This document shows, in pieces, positions 18,688-25,790 of a DNA stretch of 64,000 nt (positions are counted from its first letter, which is position 1; each line of letters starts with the position of its first letter). Origin of the DNA: Pseudomonas sp. B20(2017). GTDB lineage: Bacteria > Pseudomonadota > Gammaproteobacteria > Pseudomonadales > Pseudomonadaceae. Both the position numbers and the translations under genes were made by a program. Location of the stretch: the NCBI RefSeq assembly GCF_002113125.1, contig NZ_NEJP01000006.1, positions 248,001 to 312,000 of the forward strand. Reading direction: 5' to 3'. The notes under the pieces were generated by a model that did not search any database, was not told the origin of the DNA, and worked only from the letters and a program-made list of their open reading frames with translations.

Positions 18688-18999
18688 TCAGGCCCATTGC
18701 AGCGGCGGGGACGACGAGAAACAGAGGTCTACGTCCAGTTTTGCAGCGGCCGACAAGTTGACCAGCGCATCCAGCGAGAACTTGTCGATTTTGCCGTTGA
18801 GTACGTCGTTGAGACGCGGCTGAGTGATGCCAAGACGCTTGGCCGCCTCTTTCTGAGGGAGCTCCCAGGCACGAATCGTTTCGCAAAGCGTACGCATCAG
18901 TTTGGCCCGCAGGCGCATGTTGGCCGCTTCCTGCGGCGTGTCTTCCAGTGCATCCCAGATGCTTGAGAAACGCTGGGGTGGGGTTTGATGATCCTTCAT
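18688..18999 (-). CDS. XRE-family antitoxin-like regulator (orphan)
   Basis: This 103-residue protein from the 18999 ATG (110 from an alternative ATG at 19020) has a C-terminal helix-turn-helix (LPQKEAAKRLGITQPRLNDV, about residues 47-66) of the type found in HigA-like antitoxins partnered with RelE-fold toxins. The following GKIDKFSLDALVNLSAAAKL is typical of that subgroup. No toxin-sized frame lies upstream or downstream, so it appears to be an orphan. A perfect palindrome at 19040-19057, upstream of its start, suggests autoregulation. Confidence 0.78.
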   Translation of the reverse strand: MKDHQTPPQRFSSIWDALEDTPQEAANMRLRAKLMRTLCETIRAWELPQKEAAKRLGITQPRLNDVLNGKIDKFSLDALVNLSAAAKLDVDLCFSSSPPLQWA

Positions 19000-19039
19000 G
19001 GTTTCACCTGTTCCTGGCATTTGAACGTGCCACGCAGGC

Positions 19040-19057
19040 TATATCGAAACCGATATA
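19040..19057. promoter_or_regulatory. Palindromic operator of the XRE gene
   Basis: TATATCG and CGATATA are perfect 7-bp arms around AAAC. Its position 40-58 bp upstream of the 18999 start is right for an autoregulated antitoxin promoter. Confidence 0.65.
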
Positions 19058-19146
19058 AATCAAGCTCGAAGTGGCTTATTAAATATTCGGTATCACAAAG
19101 CAAAAATTCGCGAGTCAGCACATCTGATAAGCCGACACAGAACTCC

Positions 19147-19170
19147 TGTGGGAGCGAGCTTGCTCGCGAT
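19147..19170. repeat. Single REP element
   Basis: One copy of the TGTGGGAGCGAGCTTGCTCG motif found elsewhere in this window as inverted pairs. Here no partner copy is present nearby. Confidence 0.8.
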
Positions 19171-19298
19171 GGCGGACTGAAAAACGACGCATCATTTTGC
19201 CGCCATCCAGGAGGCTACATTGCCTTGCGCCTTTGCCTACAACTACGCCAGAATCCGCCGGCTTGTGCAGTTTGGGGCCTGCCCGTAACTTGATTCGC

Positions 19299-19525
19299 AT
19301 CACTGAATGGTCAGTGATCGGGTTTAGTCGCTCGGGAACCACAAACCATGCACAAGCTCCATCCAGCCAGATATTCCACATATCTGCACTCTATGGCGGC
19401 TGTGCGCAGGGCACCCTCGGGTGCACCGGGTTTGGTGGGTTCCCCGGTCGACTAACCTGTGTACAGCTGCCACCTCTCTGTTTAGTCGCAAGGTGGTGTC
19501 AGCATTATTTAAGGGATACCCCCAA
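19299..19525 (+). ncRNA. Structured leader upstream of the DUF6124-type gene
   Basis: This gene-free stretch holds several RNA pairings. A perfect hairpin ATCACTGA-ATGG-TCAGTGAT lies at 19299-19318. A long imperfect stem joins 19321-19347 (GGTTTAGTCG...) with 19428-19457 (...CGACTAACC). A 15-bp stem with wobbles joins 19395-19409 with 19457-19471 and crosses the first stem. A hairpin GCACC-CTCG-GGTGC lies at 19411-19424, and CCACCT (19470-19475) pairs with AGGTGG (19491-19496). The word TTTAGTCGC occurs twice (19323 and 19481) and only one CGACTAA (19449) can pair with it. This suggests a pseudoknot or a conformational switch controlling the gene at 19526. Confidence 0.6.
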
Positions 19526-19897
19526 ATGTTCAAACCTACGCCTAATCCACCAGAAACAGACTTACCGTCCGAATCCGATCCAACCTCTCCCTACTCCACA
19601 ACCGATTCAAAAAAACTCCACGAAGCCGCCGAGCGCGCCCTCGACCATTACCTCAAACCCACCGCCCCGAAACAACACTGCCCCGGCCGCATGTTCCTCG
19701 TCGCCCCCGACCTGGATCAACATGCCCTGCTGGCCCACGCCTGCGAATCGATGACTTCGGCCAGCGTAATGCTCAGCGACTTCGCCGCGCTGCTGGACCC
19801 GCCCTACCGCAGCACCGTGCTGGGCATCGCCCAAGTGGTGATGTGTGGTGAACTCGCGGTGAACCGGGCGCTGGACACTCTCGATGCCACAACCTGA
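19526..19897 (+). CDS. DUF6124/DUF3077-type small Pseudomonas protein
   Basis: This 123-residue protein begins MFKPTPNPPET and contains SKKLHEAAERALDHYLKP and a second half FLVAPDLDQHALLAHACESM, the layout of a small paralogous family common in Pseudomonas genomes (I believe DUF6124). No function is known to me. It has no signal peptide or membrane span. Its expression is probably governed by the structured leader directly upstream. The next gene begins 10 bases after its stop, so the two may be co-transcribed. Confidence 0.75.
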   Translation: MFKPTPNPPETDLPSESDPTSPYSTTDSKKLHEAAERALDHYLKPTAPKQHCPGRMFLVAPDLDQHALLAHACESMTSASVMLSDFAALLDPPYRSTVLGIAQVVMCGELAVNRALDTLDATT

Positions 19898-19907
19898 GGG
19901 AACACCC

Positions 19908-20189
19908 ATGGAAAGCAAATCCGATGCACACATCGTCGCCGCCCTGATCTCCATCGGCCTCAACGAGAAAGACAGCCAATGGGCCCAAAAAGCCTGTCTG
20001 CTGCTGCTGGAGAGCGAACGAAAATCCATCGTCAGCGCCGCACTCACCGCCCTCGCCCAACTCGCCCGTGACCATGGCGAACTGGATCGCAACCGCCTGC
20101 TGCCGGCACTCACCAGCGTAAAACGCAGATTTCCAAGCCTGACCGGCACGGTTGCCGCGACGCTGGATGAGATGGCGATGGCTGCGTAA
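19908..20189 (+). CDS. Small HEAT-like helical protein, paralogue of the 23.3-kb gene
   Basis: This 93-residue all-helical protein shares a distinctive pattern with the product of 23258-23593: both contain ALISIGLNE, then WAQ, a run ending in TALAQLAR or TALGHIAR, a HGELD motif and RFPSL. The pattern suggests two to three HEAT-type helical pairs. The paralogue lies directly behind the bacteriocin immunity gene, so a role in the bacteriocin locus (accessory immunity or an orphan of a former immunity module) is plausible. No family function is known to me. A terminator follows at 20211. Confidence 0.65.
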   Translation: MESKSDAHIVAALISIGLNEKDSQWAQKACLLLLESERKSIVSAALTALAQLARDHGELDRNRLLPALTSVKRRFPSLTGTVAATLDEMAMAA

Positions 20190-20210
20190 CACCTGGGCAC
20201 AAGGCAAGAA

Positions 20211-20248
20211 AAAACCCGCTGCCTCCGTTGAGGGAGGCTGCGGGTTTT
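20211..20248. terminator. Bidirectional terminator
   Basis: AAAACCCGC-T-GCCTCC pairs with GGAGGC-T-GCGGGTTTT around GTTGAG. It separates the + strand HEAT-like gene from the minus-strand gene that converges on it. Confidence 0.9.
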
Positions 20249-20262
20249 GTGTGCAGATGTGG

Positions 20263-20673
20263 TTAACGCCGAAAGTCAGCCAGAACGAAAGGCGTATGCG
20301 CCCTCAAGTAAGCCTCGACCTCCTCCAGCGAAAGCAACCCTTCGCGGGATGAAAAAGTGGCTTCTTTGTCATCGTCACGAGTCACTGTCACGGTGTAAGC
20401 GCCTTCCGTCTCCTGCAAAACGCCGGTGAGTCTGACCTTCTGCCCGTCTTCCTCGGCGAAGGAAATCGCAGACAGTGGCTTTGACGCCAAGACCTGAGCC
20501 TTGCGGGCCAGAAAGGCTTCTCGCCGTGCGAGGACATCCTTTCCGGCGAACCACAAAAAAATCATCATGGCCGCGAAGAATACCAACTGGATGTTGTAAA
20601 TCGGGCTCCGTCGTCCCGAGTGTTCGATAGTCAACCACGCAACAGTTTTGTAAATGATCTGTTCAACATCCAT
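20263..20673 (-). CDS. Hypothetical membrane-anchored protein
   Basis: This 136-residue protein has one strong membrane span (IQLVFFAAMMIFLWFAG, about residues 28-44) followed by a basic stretch (RREAFLARKAQ) and a small beta-rich domain (VRLTGVLQETEGAYTVTVTRDD). I do not recognise the family. It lies inside the accessory region, with the FKBP 3' fragment just upstream of its start. Confidence 0.6.
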   Translation of the reverse strand: MDVEQIIYKTVAWLTIEHSGRRSPIYNIQLVFFAAMMIFLWFAGKDVLARREAFLARKAQVLASKPLSAISFAEEDGQKVRLTGVLQETEGAYTVTVTRDDDKEATFSSREGLLSLEEVEAYLRAHTPFVLADFRR

Positions 20674-20716
20674 CGACCTGATCCTTGAGCCGTTCGAACA
20701 AGATGACCTCTGGTCA

Positions 20717-20872
20717 TCAATCCTCCCGCGTCAAAACCTCAAGCAACTCAATCTCGAACACCAGATTCGAATTCGGCGGAATCTTGCCCATCGTCCGTTC
20801 GCCATACCCCAGATGCGCCGGCACCAGCAGTTTGCGTTTGCCGCCAACCTGCATGCCCATGATTCCGTGATC
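20717..20872 (-). pseudogene. Duplicated 3' end of an FKBP-type PPIase gene
   Basis: The 156 bases from 20717 match 23666-23821, the 3' end of the intact FKBP gene, with six mismatches. The copy begins exactly at the TGA stop codon and keeps the last 52 codons in frame, then homology stops abruptly. No start codon belongs to it. The two copies are direct repeats that bracket the bacteriocin genes. Confidence 0.9.
20717..20872. repeat. Left copy of the 156-bp direct repeat flanking the bacteriocin island
   Basis: Direct repeat of 23666-23821 (150 of 156 positions identical by eye). It may mark an insertion or recombination boundary at the 3' end of the FKBP gene. Confidence 0.88.
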
Positions 20873-20893
20873 GCAAGGATTTCATGTATCGGT

Positions 20894-21397
20894 TTATATA
20901 CGACCATTACCAGGAAGTGGTGCCTGAGGTAGCGGGACTAGTGGATATTCAAATTCTGGGCGTAGAACGTATTCACGGCCTGCCGCAGTTAGGGTGACGT
21001 ATTTTCCAGATGTAGCGTATTGAAAAGAGATAAATTTCCTCTTCTCAAGTACGTCCATGGCTCCATCTGCCTGCAAAAGCGTTAGACCAATTTGAACAGG
21101 AAAATCTTTAGTACGGCAATCTTTGCCAACGCTGTCATAAGCCGCTATTGCAGCAATGACCTTACTCTGCTCGTCTGTGAGAGGAAGTATTTTTGGCACC
21201 TGTAAATCCTTGATCTTCGCGTGAGCAGCATCTAACTCCATATCAGCGTCTTTTAGCTTTCCATTGGCATCAATGATCACCCAGACCACTACCCCCATCA
21301 TCAGCAAAGGCAAGACCGTGACTACAACAAGCATCCACAACGGCAGGGGAACCGTAAGGATCATCCAACTGCGCACGCTCTGTAACCCGCGCCACAT
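20894..21397 (-). CDS. Hypothetical inner-membrane protein with winged-helix-like C-terminus
   Basis: This 167-residue protein has a hydrophobic N-terminal hairpin (about residues 12-42), a short helical linker (KLKDADMELDAAHAKIKDL), then a cytosolic domain with LTDEQSKVIAAIAAYD, LLQADGAMDVLEKRKFI and KYVTLTAAGREYVL. This reads like a winged helix and recalls phage superinfection-exclusion-type proteins. I cannot name a family. It lies between the two FKBP repeat copies and is divergent from the bacteriocin, so it belongs to the island. Codon use is less GC-rich than the core genes. Confidence 0.6.
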   Translation of the reverse strand: MWRGLQSVRSWMILTVPLPLWMLVVVTVLPLLMMGVVVWVIIDANGKLKDADMELDAAHAKIKDLQVPKILPLTDEQSKVIAAIAAYDSVGKDCRTKDFPVQIGLTLLQADGAMDVLEKRKFISFQYATSGKYVTLTAAGREYVLRPEFEYPLVPLPQAPLPGNGRI

Positions 21398-21779
21398 TAC
21401 AGAGATTGCCGGGCTAAAAAGGACACGTCGTAGTAGCTCTCAACGAACTTGGTAGCTGGAACTCCTAGGCTTGGAACTAGCGCCCATGCACCGAGCGTTC
21501 TCATCAAATGGAATTTCGTCTTCTGCTTCGCACCTTCTTGCTGCATATCGTCACCCTAGTTGCCTTAGATGCCGGATGTTACCAGAGTAGCCCTGTGCCA
21601 TAACGCCGGTTATTTGCCCCCCCGCACTATTGTCAAGTGAGGCCGAAGCCAACATTCAACTCCTTGCCGAAAACGCCTTTTTTGTAACAACCGCTTGAAC
21701 CTCAGAAGCGTCCTACATCTTTCAAACTCTTATTCAGATAGCGTCCTTCACGCTTTGAAAAGATGAAACAAGGACGCTC
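21398..21779. promoter_or_regulatory. Gene-free interval upstream of the bacteriocin
   Basis: This 382-bp interval separates the divergent membrane protein and bacteriocin genes and has no convincing frame. It is AT-rich, with a homopolymer of C residues near 21620. I looked for LexA and PrtN-type P boxes and found only one weak ATTG-N4-GT word near 21627, so the control of the bacteriocin is undecided. Confidence 0.45.
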
Positions 21780-23003
21780 ATGCCTCGAAAAACACTCCTC
21801 CCCCGGATTCAAAATCCGCCGTCAGGTGACGGGCACCACATCACTACCCGCTTCATGACTGCTACCGAACTTGCAGAGCAGGATGCCAGACAAAAGAAAT
21901 ACGACGATATGCTGGCCAGACAACAAGCCTATGAAGATCGTTTTGTTCGGCAGACGCCACCACAGAGTCAACTCAGCGCCGTAGGTTGTGTATTTGCCAA
22001 AAGCTGCAACCTCCCCGACGGCGTCATCAACCATGAAAGCCCGTCAGGGTTTATTCCTGTCGAAAGGCTTGCCGACTTTGGAGCGTTCTCACTTCTTGGG
22101 GGGCGCGAAAAACATGCGTCGGGAAACATTCCCCTCAAAAAAATCAGCGGTGTCAATTTACCGTCCGCACTAGGAACTCTTGTGTTGGGCAGTCCTGCTT
22201 TTACTGGCGCCGGCGCAAGCGTCACTTCCAGTGTTGGCGCAGTCACGGGCGGCGTTGCAGGAGGTGCATTGGCGGGAATGGTTGCACTTCTGTGGCCATC
22301 GAATCTGGGGGACAGTTCGCTCTATACCGAAGAACAGCTCAGATCACTGAAGGAGGGCCGAACACGTATCCGGCTGCACGTAGAGCAACAGGCCGATGGC
22401 AGTCTCAAAGGGTACGGGTACAACACTCAGAATCGCCCTGACTGGGAAATGATTCCGGTCGTGCAATTCGTTGCTCAAGGCTCTCGACAGGTGGCTGACT
22501 TTGGCAATGGCGCCACTTTGACCTGGACGCCTGCAGTCGATCCATCCAGCACCTCGGCTATCCCACCGCTGGAAGGTGCCCCGCAAACACCGACTATCTG
22601 GATTTATCCGCCGACTGAGCAAGCAGACAAAATCATCGTCAACCCGATCTATCCGCCGGAGTACGAGGATTTCATCCTTGTGTTTCCGGCTGACTCCGGG
22701 GCGCAGCCTCTGTATGTTGTGCTCTCCAGGCCAGCACTGGGCGGTGATATCAAATACCACAGGCCCCCACGCACACTGCCCGCATTCCCGGATGCCCAAC
22801 CAGTCAAATCAAAAAGCAGCGTTCAGGGTGGAGGAGGCAAGCGAAGCCGCTGGAAGGACCGGAAGGGGCGAATATATGAATGGGATAGCAAGACTGGCGC
22901 TATTGAGCTTTACAACAAACAAGGCAAACACCTTGGTGAATTCAACCACGAAACCGGTGAACAAATAGATCCCGCAGATCCCGAGAGATCTACCCCGAAG
23001 TAA
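21780..23003 (+). CDS. S-type pyocin/colicin E3-type rRNase bacteriocin
   Basis: This 407-residue protein has a short N-terminal part (residues 1-110), a Gly/Ala-rich hydrophobic stretch (about 130-180), an S-type pyocin translocation-like domain (about 185-335), and a C-terminal killing domain (about 345-407) starting at GGGGKRSRWK. The killing domain aligns with the colicin E3 16S rRNA nuclease, including GRIYEWDS and the DPADPER end. Catalytic positions of E3 (Asp510, His513, Glu517, Arg545) correspond to Asp369, Thr372, Glu376 and Arg403, so the His is replaced. The short N-terminus lacks a long receptor-binding coiled coil. Its immunity gene follows 14 bases later. Confidence 0.88.
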   Translation: MPRKTLLPRIQNPPSGDGHHITTRFMTATELAEQDARQKKYDDMLARQQAYEDRFVRQTPPQSQLSAVGCVFAKSCNLPDGVINHESPSGFIPVERLADFGAFSLLGGREKHASGNIPLKKISGVNLPSALGTLVLGSPAFTGAGASVTSSVGAVTGGVAGGALAGMVALLWPSNLGDSSLYTEEQLRSLKEGRTRIRLHVEQQADGSLKGYGYNTQNRPDWEMIPVVQFVAQGSRQVADFGNGATLTWTPAVDPSSTSAIPPLEGAPQTPTIWIYPPTEQADKIIVNPIYPPEYEDFILVFPADSGAQPLYVVLSRPALGGDIKYHRPPRTLPAFPDAQPVKSKSSVQGGGGKRSRWKDRKGRIYEWDSKTGAIELYNKQGKHLGEFNHETGEQIDPADPERSTPK

Positions 23004-23017
23004 TAAGGAGGCTTTCA

Positions 23018-23257
23018 ATGTTTTTATGGATAAGTGGCTTTTTGAAAGGTGATGAAGAGGACGACTCTTTGAAGTTTGAACTGACGGTGAAGCATGAGGC
23101 AGAAGCTGCAGTTTTAGCGTTGCTAGGTTGGGAAAGCCTGGAAGAAAGCGAGGCCGGAGAATGGTTATTGAATGAAGGTCAGGTCCGGCAAATCGCCTTA
23201 ATCCTTAATGAACACCTACCAACTGAACTAGATCTTTTTATCGGAGTTCGGGAATAG
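23018..23257 (+). CDS. Immunity protein for the E3-type bacteriocin (pyocin S6/cloacin immunity-like)
   Basis: This 79-residue acidic protein (GDEEDDSLKFEL, ESLEESEAGEW, LPTELDLFIGV) fits the small E3/cloacin and pyocin S6 type immunity proteins, which bind and block the nuclease domain. It has a strong ribosome site (AAGGAGG) and begins 14 bases after the bacteriocin stop. Base composition is lower in GC than the core genome. The assignment rests on position plus the family pattern. Confidence 0.82.
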   Translation: MFLWISGFLKGDEEDDSLKFELTVKHEAEAAVLALLGWESLEESEAGEWLLNEGQVRQIALILNEHLPTELDLFIGVRE

Positions 23258-23593
23258 TTGAGTCTTTTCTATCAAGAACCATCAGTGAACCACGATGAAG
23301 CAGTGAAGCTTCTTCAAAGCCGCACAGACACAGACGTTATCCAGGCTCTGATTTCTATTGGCCTCAATGAAGAAGACAGGATTTGGGCCCAACAAACTTG
23401 CTTGAAGTATTTCGACAGCAGCAATGAAACCGTAGTCTCCTCCGCCATTACCGCTCTCGGCCACATCGCTCGCAGGCACGGCGAGCTGGACAAAGATGCT
23501 GCCCTCTCAGCGCTGGAAGAAGTAAAGACAAGATTCCCCTCGCTGGAAGGCGTGATCGAAGACACGCTTGACGATATTGAGGCATTTACCTGA
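23258..23593 (+). CDS. HEAT-like helical protein behind the immunity gene
   Basis: This is a paralogue of the 19908-20189 product, sharing ALISIGLNEEDRIWAQQTC, TALGHIARRHGELD and TRFPSLEG. The start is uncertain: TTG at 23258 abuts the immunity stop and gives 111 residues, while GTG at 23285 gives 102. Tight linkage to the bacteriocin and immunity genes suggests an accessory immunity or regulatory role, but no function is established. It ends 72 bp before the converging FKBP gene. Confidence 0.65.
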   Translation: MSLFYQEPSVNHDEAVKLLQSRTDTDVIQALISIGLNEEDRIWAQQTCLKYFDSSNETVVSSAITALGHIARRHGELDKDAALSALEEVKTRFPSLEGVIEDTLDDIEAFT

Positions 23594-23665
23594 CTCGCCA
23601 AGCGTCGCATCCCGGACGTTGTGATCAGGGACTTCCCTCATCACAACGCCCTCGTCCCGCAAGCT

Positions 23666-23821
23666 TCAATCCTCCCGCGTCAAAACCTCAAGCAACTCAA
23701 TCTCAAACACCAGATTCGAATTCGGCGGAATCTTGCCCATCGTCCGCTCGCCATACCCCAGATGCGCCGGCACCAGCAGTTTGCGTTTGCCACCCACCTG
23801 CATGCCCATGATCCCCTGATC
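23666..23821. repeat. Right copy of the 156-bp direct repeat flanking the bacteriocin island
   Basis: This copy lies within the intact FKBP gene and starts at its stop codon. It is paired with 20717-20872. Confidence 0.88.
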
Positions 23822-24013
23822 CCAACCCTTGATCACCCGACCGGTGCCGATCACACACTGAAACGGCTTGCCCCGGCTCCAGGACGAATCGAATTCGGTG
23901 CCGTCTTCCAGCCAACCGGTGTATTGGGTGGTGATCAACGCGCCTTTGACGGCGGCTTTTCCGTCTCCGGTCTGAAGATCGATTATCTGCAGTTCATCAT
24001 TCATAACATTCAC
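23666..24013 (-). CDS. FKBP-type peptidyl-prolyl cis-trans isomerase
   Basis: This 115-residue single-domain FKBP (112 from the second ATG at 24004) has the family strand GALITTQYTGWLEDGTEFDSS, the active-site [20 protein letters not shown] segment and the end [16 protein letters not shown]. It catalyses proline isomerisation in folding proteins and has no signal peptide. Its last 52 codons are duplicated at 20717-20872, which makes its 3' end the boundary of the bacteriocin island. Confidence 0.93.
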   Translation of the reverse strand: MNVMNDELQIIDLQTGDGKAAVKGALITTQYTGWLEDGTEFDSSWSRGKPFQCVIGTGRVIKGWDQGIMGMQVGGKRKLLVPAHLGYGERTMGKIPPNSNLVFEIELLEVLTRED

Positions 24014-24145
24014 TCTATCGTTCCGCTGGCCGCCGTTTTCCCAGAAATACCGGCCATTGGCAACCGTTTGACCCTACGTCGGCCGTGATGGATGATGGCC
24101 ACCCGCTACCAATCCTGATCGATACGCCATGACAGCGACGCTTGA

Positions 24146-25222
24146 ATGACTCAACTCTGGATCAGCTTCGCCATTGTCGTTGTGCTGATGGTCGTGATCG
24201 CCGTTCTGATCCGCCGAGTGCGCGAGCTTCGTCAGCAACTCGCCGAGTATCGCGAACTGCTCACCCGCGCCGCCGAGGGCCAGAACATCCGTCAGGATGG
24301 CGACGCCGACCGCTTCAAGCGCAGCCAGTATTTCGCCCGGATCGGCACCTGGGACTGGGAGGTCGACACCGACCGGCTCTACTGGTCGGACGCGATCTTC
24401 GGCATGTTCGGGTTCAAGATCGGCGAGGTGACACCCTCCTACGCCCTGTTTTGCTCGTGCGTGCACCCCGACGATCGCGCCAAGGTGCGCGCCGGAGAAT
24501 TGCGCTGTCTGAAAACCGGTGAAAACCACGATGAGGAATACCGCGTGGTCTGGCCCGACGGCACGATTCGCTGGCTGCGGGAAACCGGCAACGTGGTACG
24601 CAACGATCACGATGCGGTGATCAAGATGATGGGCGTGGTGCGCGACATCACCGAAGAAAAGGCCTCGGCCAGCTACCTCCAGCACCTCGCTCATTTCGAC
24701 CCGTTGACCGGCCTGCCCAATCGGCTGGTGCTGGAAGAACGGCTATCGGAAGCACTGGAACATGCGCGCATGACCGAGACGCGGGTGGCATTGGTGTTTA
24801 TCGATCTCAACGGCTTCAAAGCGATCAACGACCGCTACGGTCACGCCGCCGGCGACCGCGTTCTGATCACCACCGCTACGCGCCTGAAACGCATCCTGCG
24901 GGTCAGCGACACCGTCGCGCGCATCGGCGGCGATGAATTCGTGGTCATCCTGCAAGGCCTCGCCCCCGGCCTGAACCTGCAAGACGAAGCCCGCAGCATC
25001 TGCCAGAAAATCTTCATCGAACTGTCCCCGCCCATTCCCATCGGCAACGACCAACGCCACATCGGCACCAGCCTCGGCGTCGCCGTCTTCCCCGACCACG
25101 CGCCGACCATGGATCGCTTGCTGCACATTGCCGATCTGGCGATGTATGAGGCCAAGCGCAGCGGGAATAATCAGTATCGGTTGGGTGGCGGACAAGCGTT
25201 GAGCCATAACCGGATCGACTGA
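24146..25222 (+). CDS. PAS-GGDEF diguanylate cyclase
   Basis: This 358-residue protein has an N-terminal membrane helix (residues 4-22), a short coil, a PAS domain (about 60-172, with GTWDWEVDTDRLYWSD and VVRDITEEKA) and a GGDEF domain (about 185-345) with FDPLTGLPNR and an intact RIGGDEF active site. An RVSD sequence five residues before GGDEF is the product-inhibition I-site. It should make cyclic di-GMP from GTP and so influence adhesion or motility. The PAS ligand is unknown. Confidence 0.93.
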   Translation: MTQLWISFAIVVVLMVVIAVLIRRVRELRQQLAEYRELLTRAAEGQNIRQDGDADRFKRSQYFARIGTWDWEVDTDRLYWSDAIFGMFGFKIGEVTPSYALFCSCVHPDDRAKVRAGELRCLKTGENHDEEYRVVWPDGTIRWLRETGNVVRNDHDAVIKMMGVVRDITEEKASASYLQHLAHFDPLTGLPNRLVLEERLSEALEHARMTETRVALVFIDLNGFKAINDRYGHAAGDRVLITTATRLKRILRVSDTVARIGGDEFVVILQGLAPGLNLQDEARSICQKIFIELSPPIPIGNDQRHIGTSLGVAVFPDHAPTMDRLLHIADLAMYEAKRSGNNQYRLGGGQALSHNRID

Positions 25223-25225
25223 ATC

Positions 25226-25690
25226 TCAGCGCTCGGGCGTACCGAATACAACGCCATTGAAGGTATGCGTGCAGCACCGGCAGTTGGGCGTCATGTCTTC
25301 GGCTTTCAGGGCGGGATTGACGATTTGCAGGCGCTTGTTCTCATCGACGTATAACCCGCTGTAGATGCTGGACTCGCCCATCCCCACGACATCCCTTCGC
25401 TCGTGTTCATGCAGAGCGACCATCCAGAACACCGGTTCCTGCCGATCCAGCCGCGACACGGCTTCACTGAAAATCTCGTCCCAATCACCGCCGACACGCG
25501 ACAACAGAAAGCGAAACAACGGCGTGTAATCGTAGCCATGGTGCTTGATGCCATGCATCGAACCGCGTGTAGCCTCGCTGTGGATTTCAGACTTGGTGTT
25601 TCGTTGATGCCGGTAATGCCCGCCCGGGTTGTTGCGCCAGACGTTGTGGGCGGTGGTGTTTTCTTTGCGATAAAGGGGTTTCTTTTCCAA
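25226..25690 (-). CDS. Hypothetical protein with a C-terminal Cys-rich motif
   Basis: This 154-residue protein has a basic, His/Asn-rich N-terminus (RNNPGGHYRHQR), a middle segment YDYTPLFRFLLSRVGGDWDE that looks conserved, and an end with NCRCCTHTFNG, a possible metal site. I do not recognise the family. It converges on the diguanylate cyclase with only four bases between the stops. Confidence 0.6.
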   Translation of the reverse strand: MEKKPLYRKENTTAHNVWRNNPGGHYRHQRNTKSEIHSEATRGSMHGIKHHGYDYTPLFRFLLSRVGGDWDEIFSEAVSRLDRQEPVFWMVALHEHERRDVVGMGESSIYSGLYVDENKRLQIVNPALKAEDMTPNCRCCTHTFNGVVFGTPER

Positions 25691-25790
25691 CCTATTGCTC
25701 CTGACATCCAGTCACTCGAAACGCCCCTCGCGTTTTACCGGAACGGCGCTCGAATGCAATCAACCGTCCATGGCCAATTGTTGCTTGAGG

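Noticed and set aside
21615..21640. PrtN-type P box before the bacteriocin
   Set aside because: Only one ATTG-N4-GT word is present, while P boxes have several in series. The match is not strong enough.
23258..23284. Alternative GTG start at 23285 for the HEAT-like gene
   Set aside because: It is possible and mentioned in the feature, but the TTG at 23258 abuts the immunity stop. The sequence does not decide between them.
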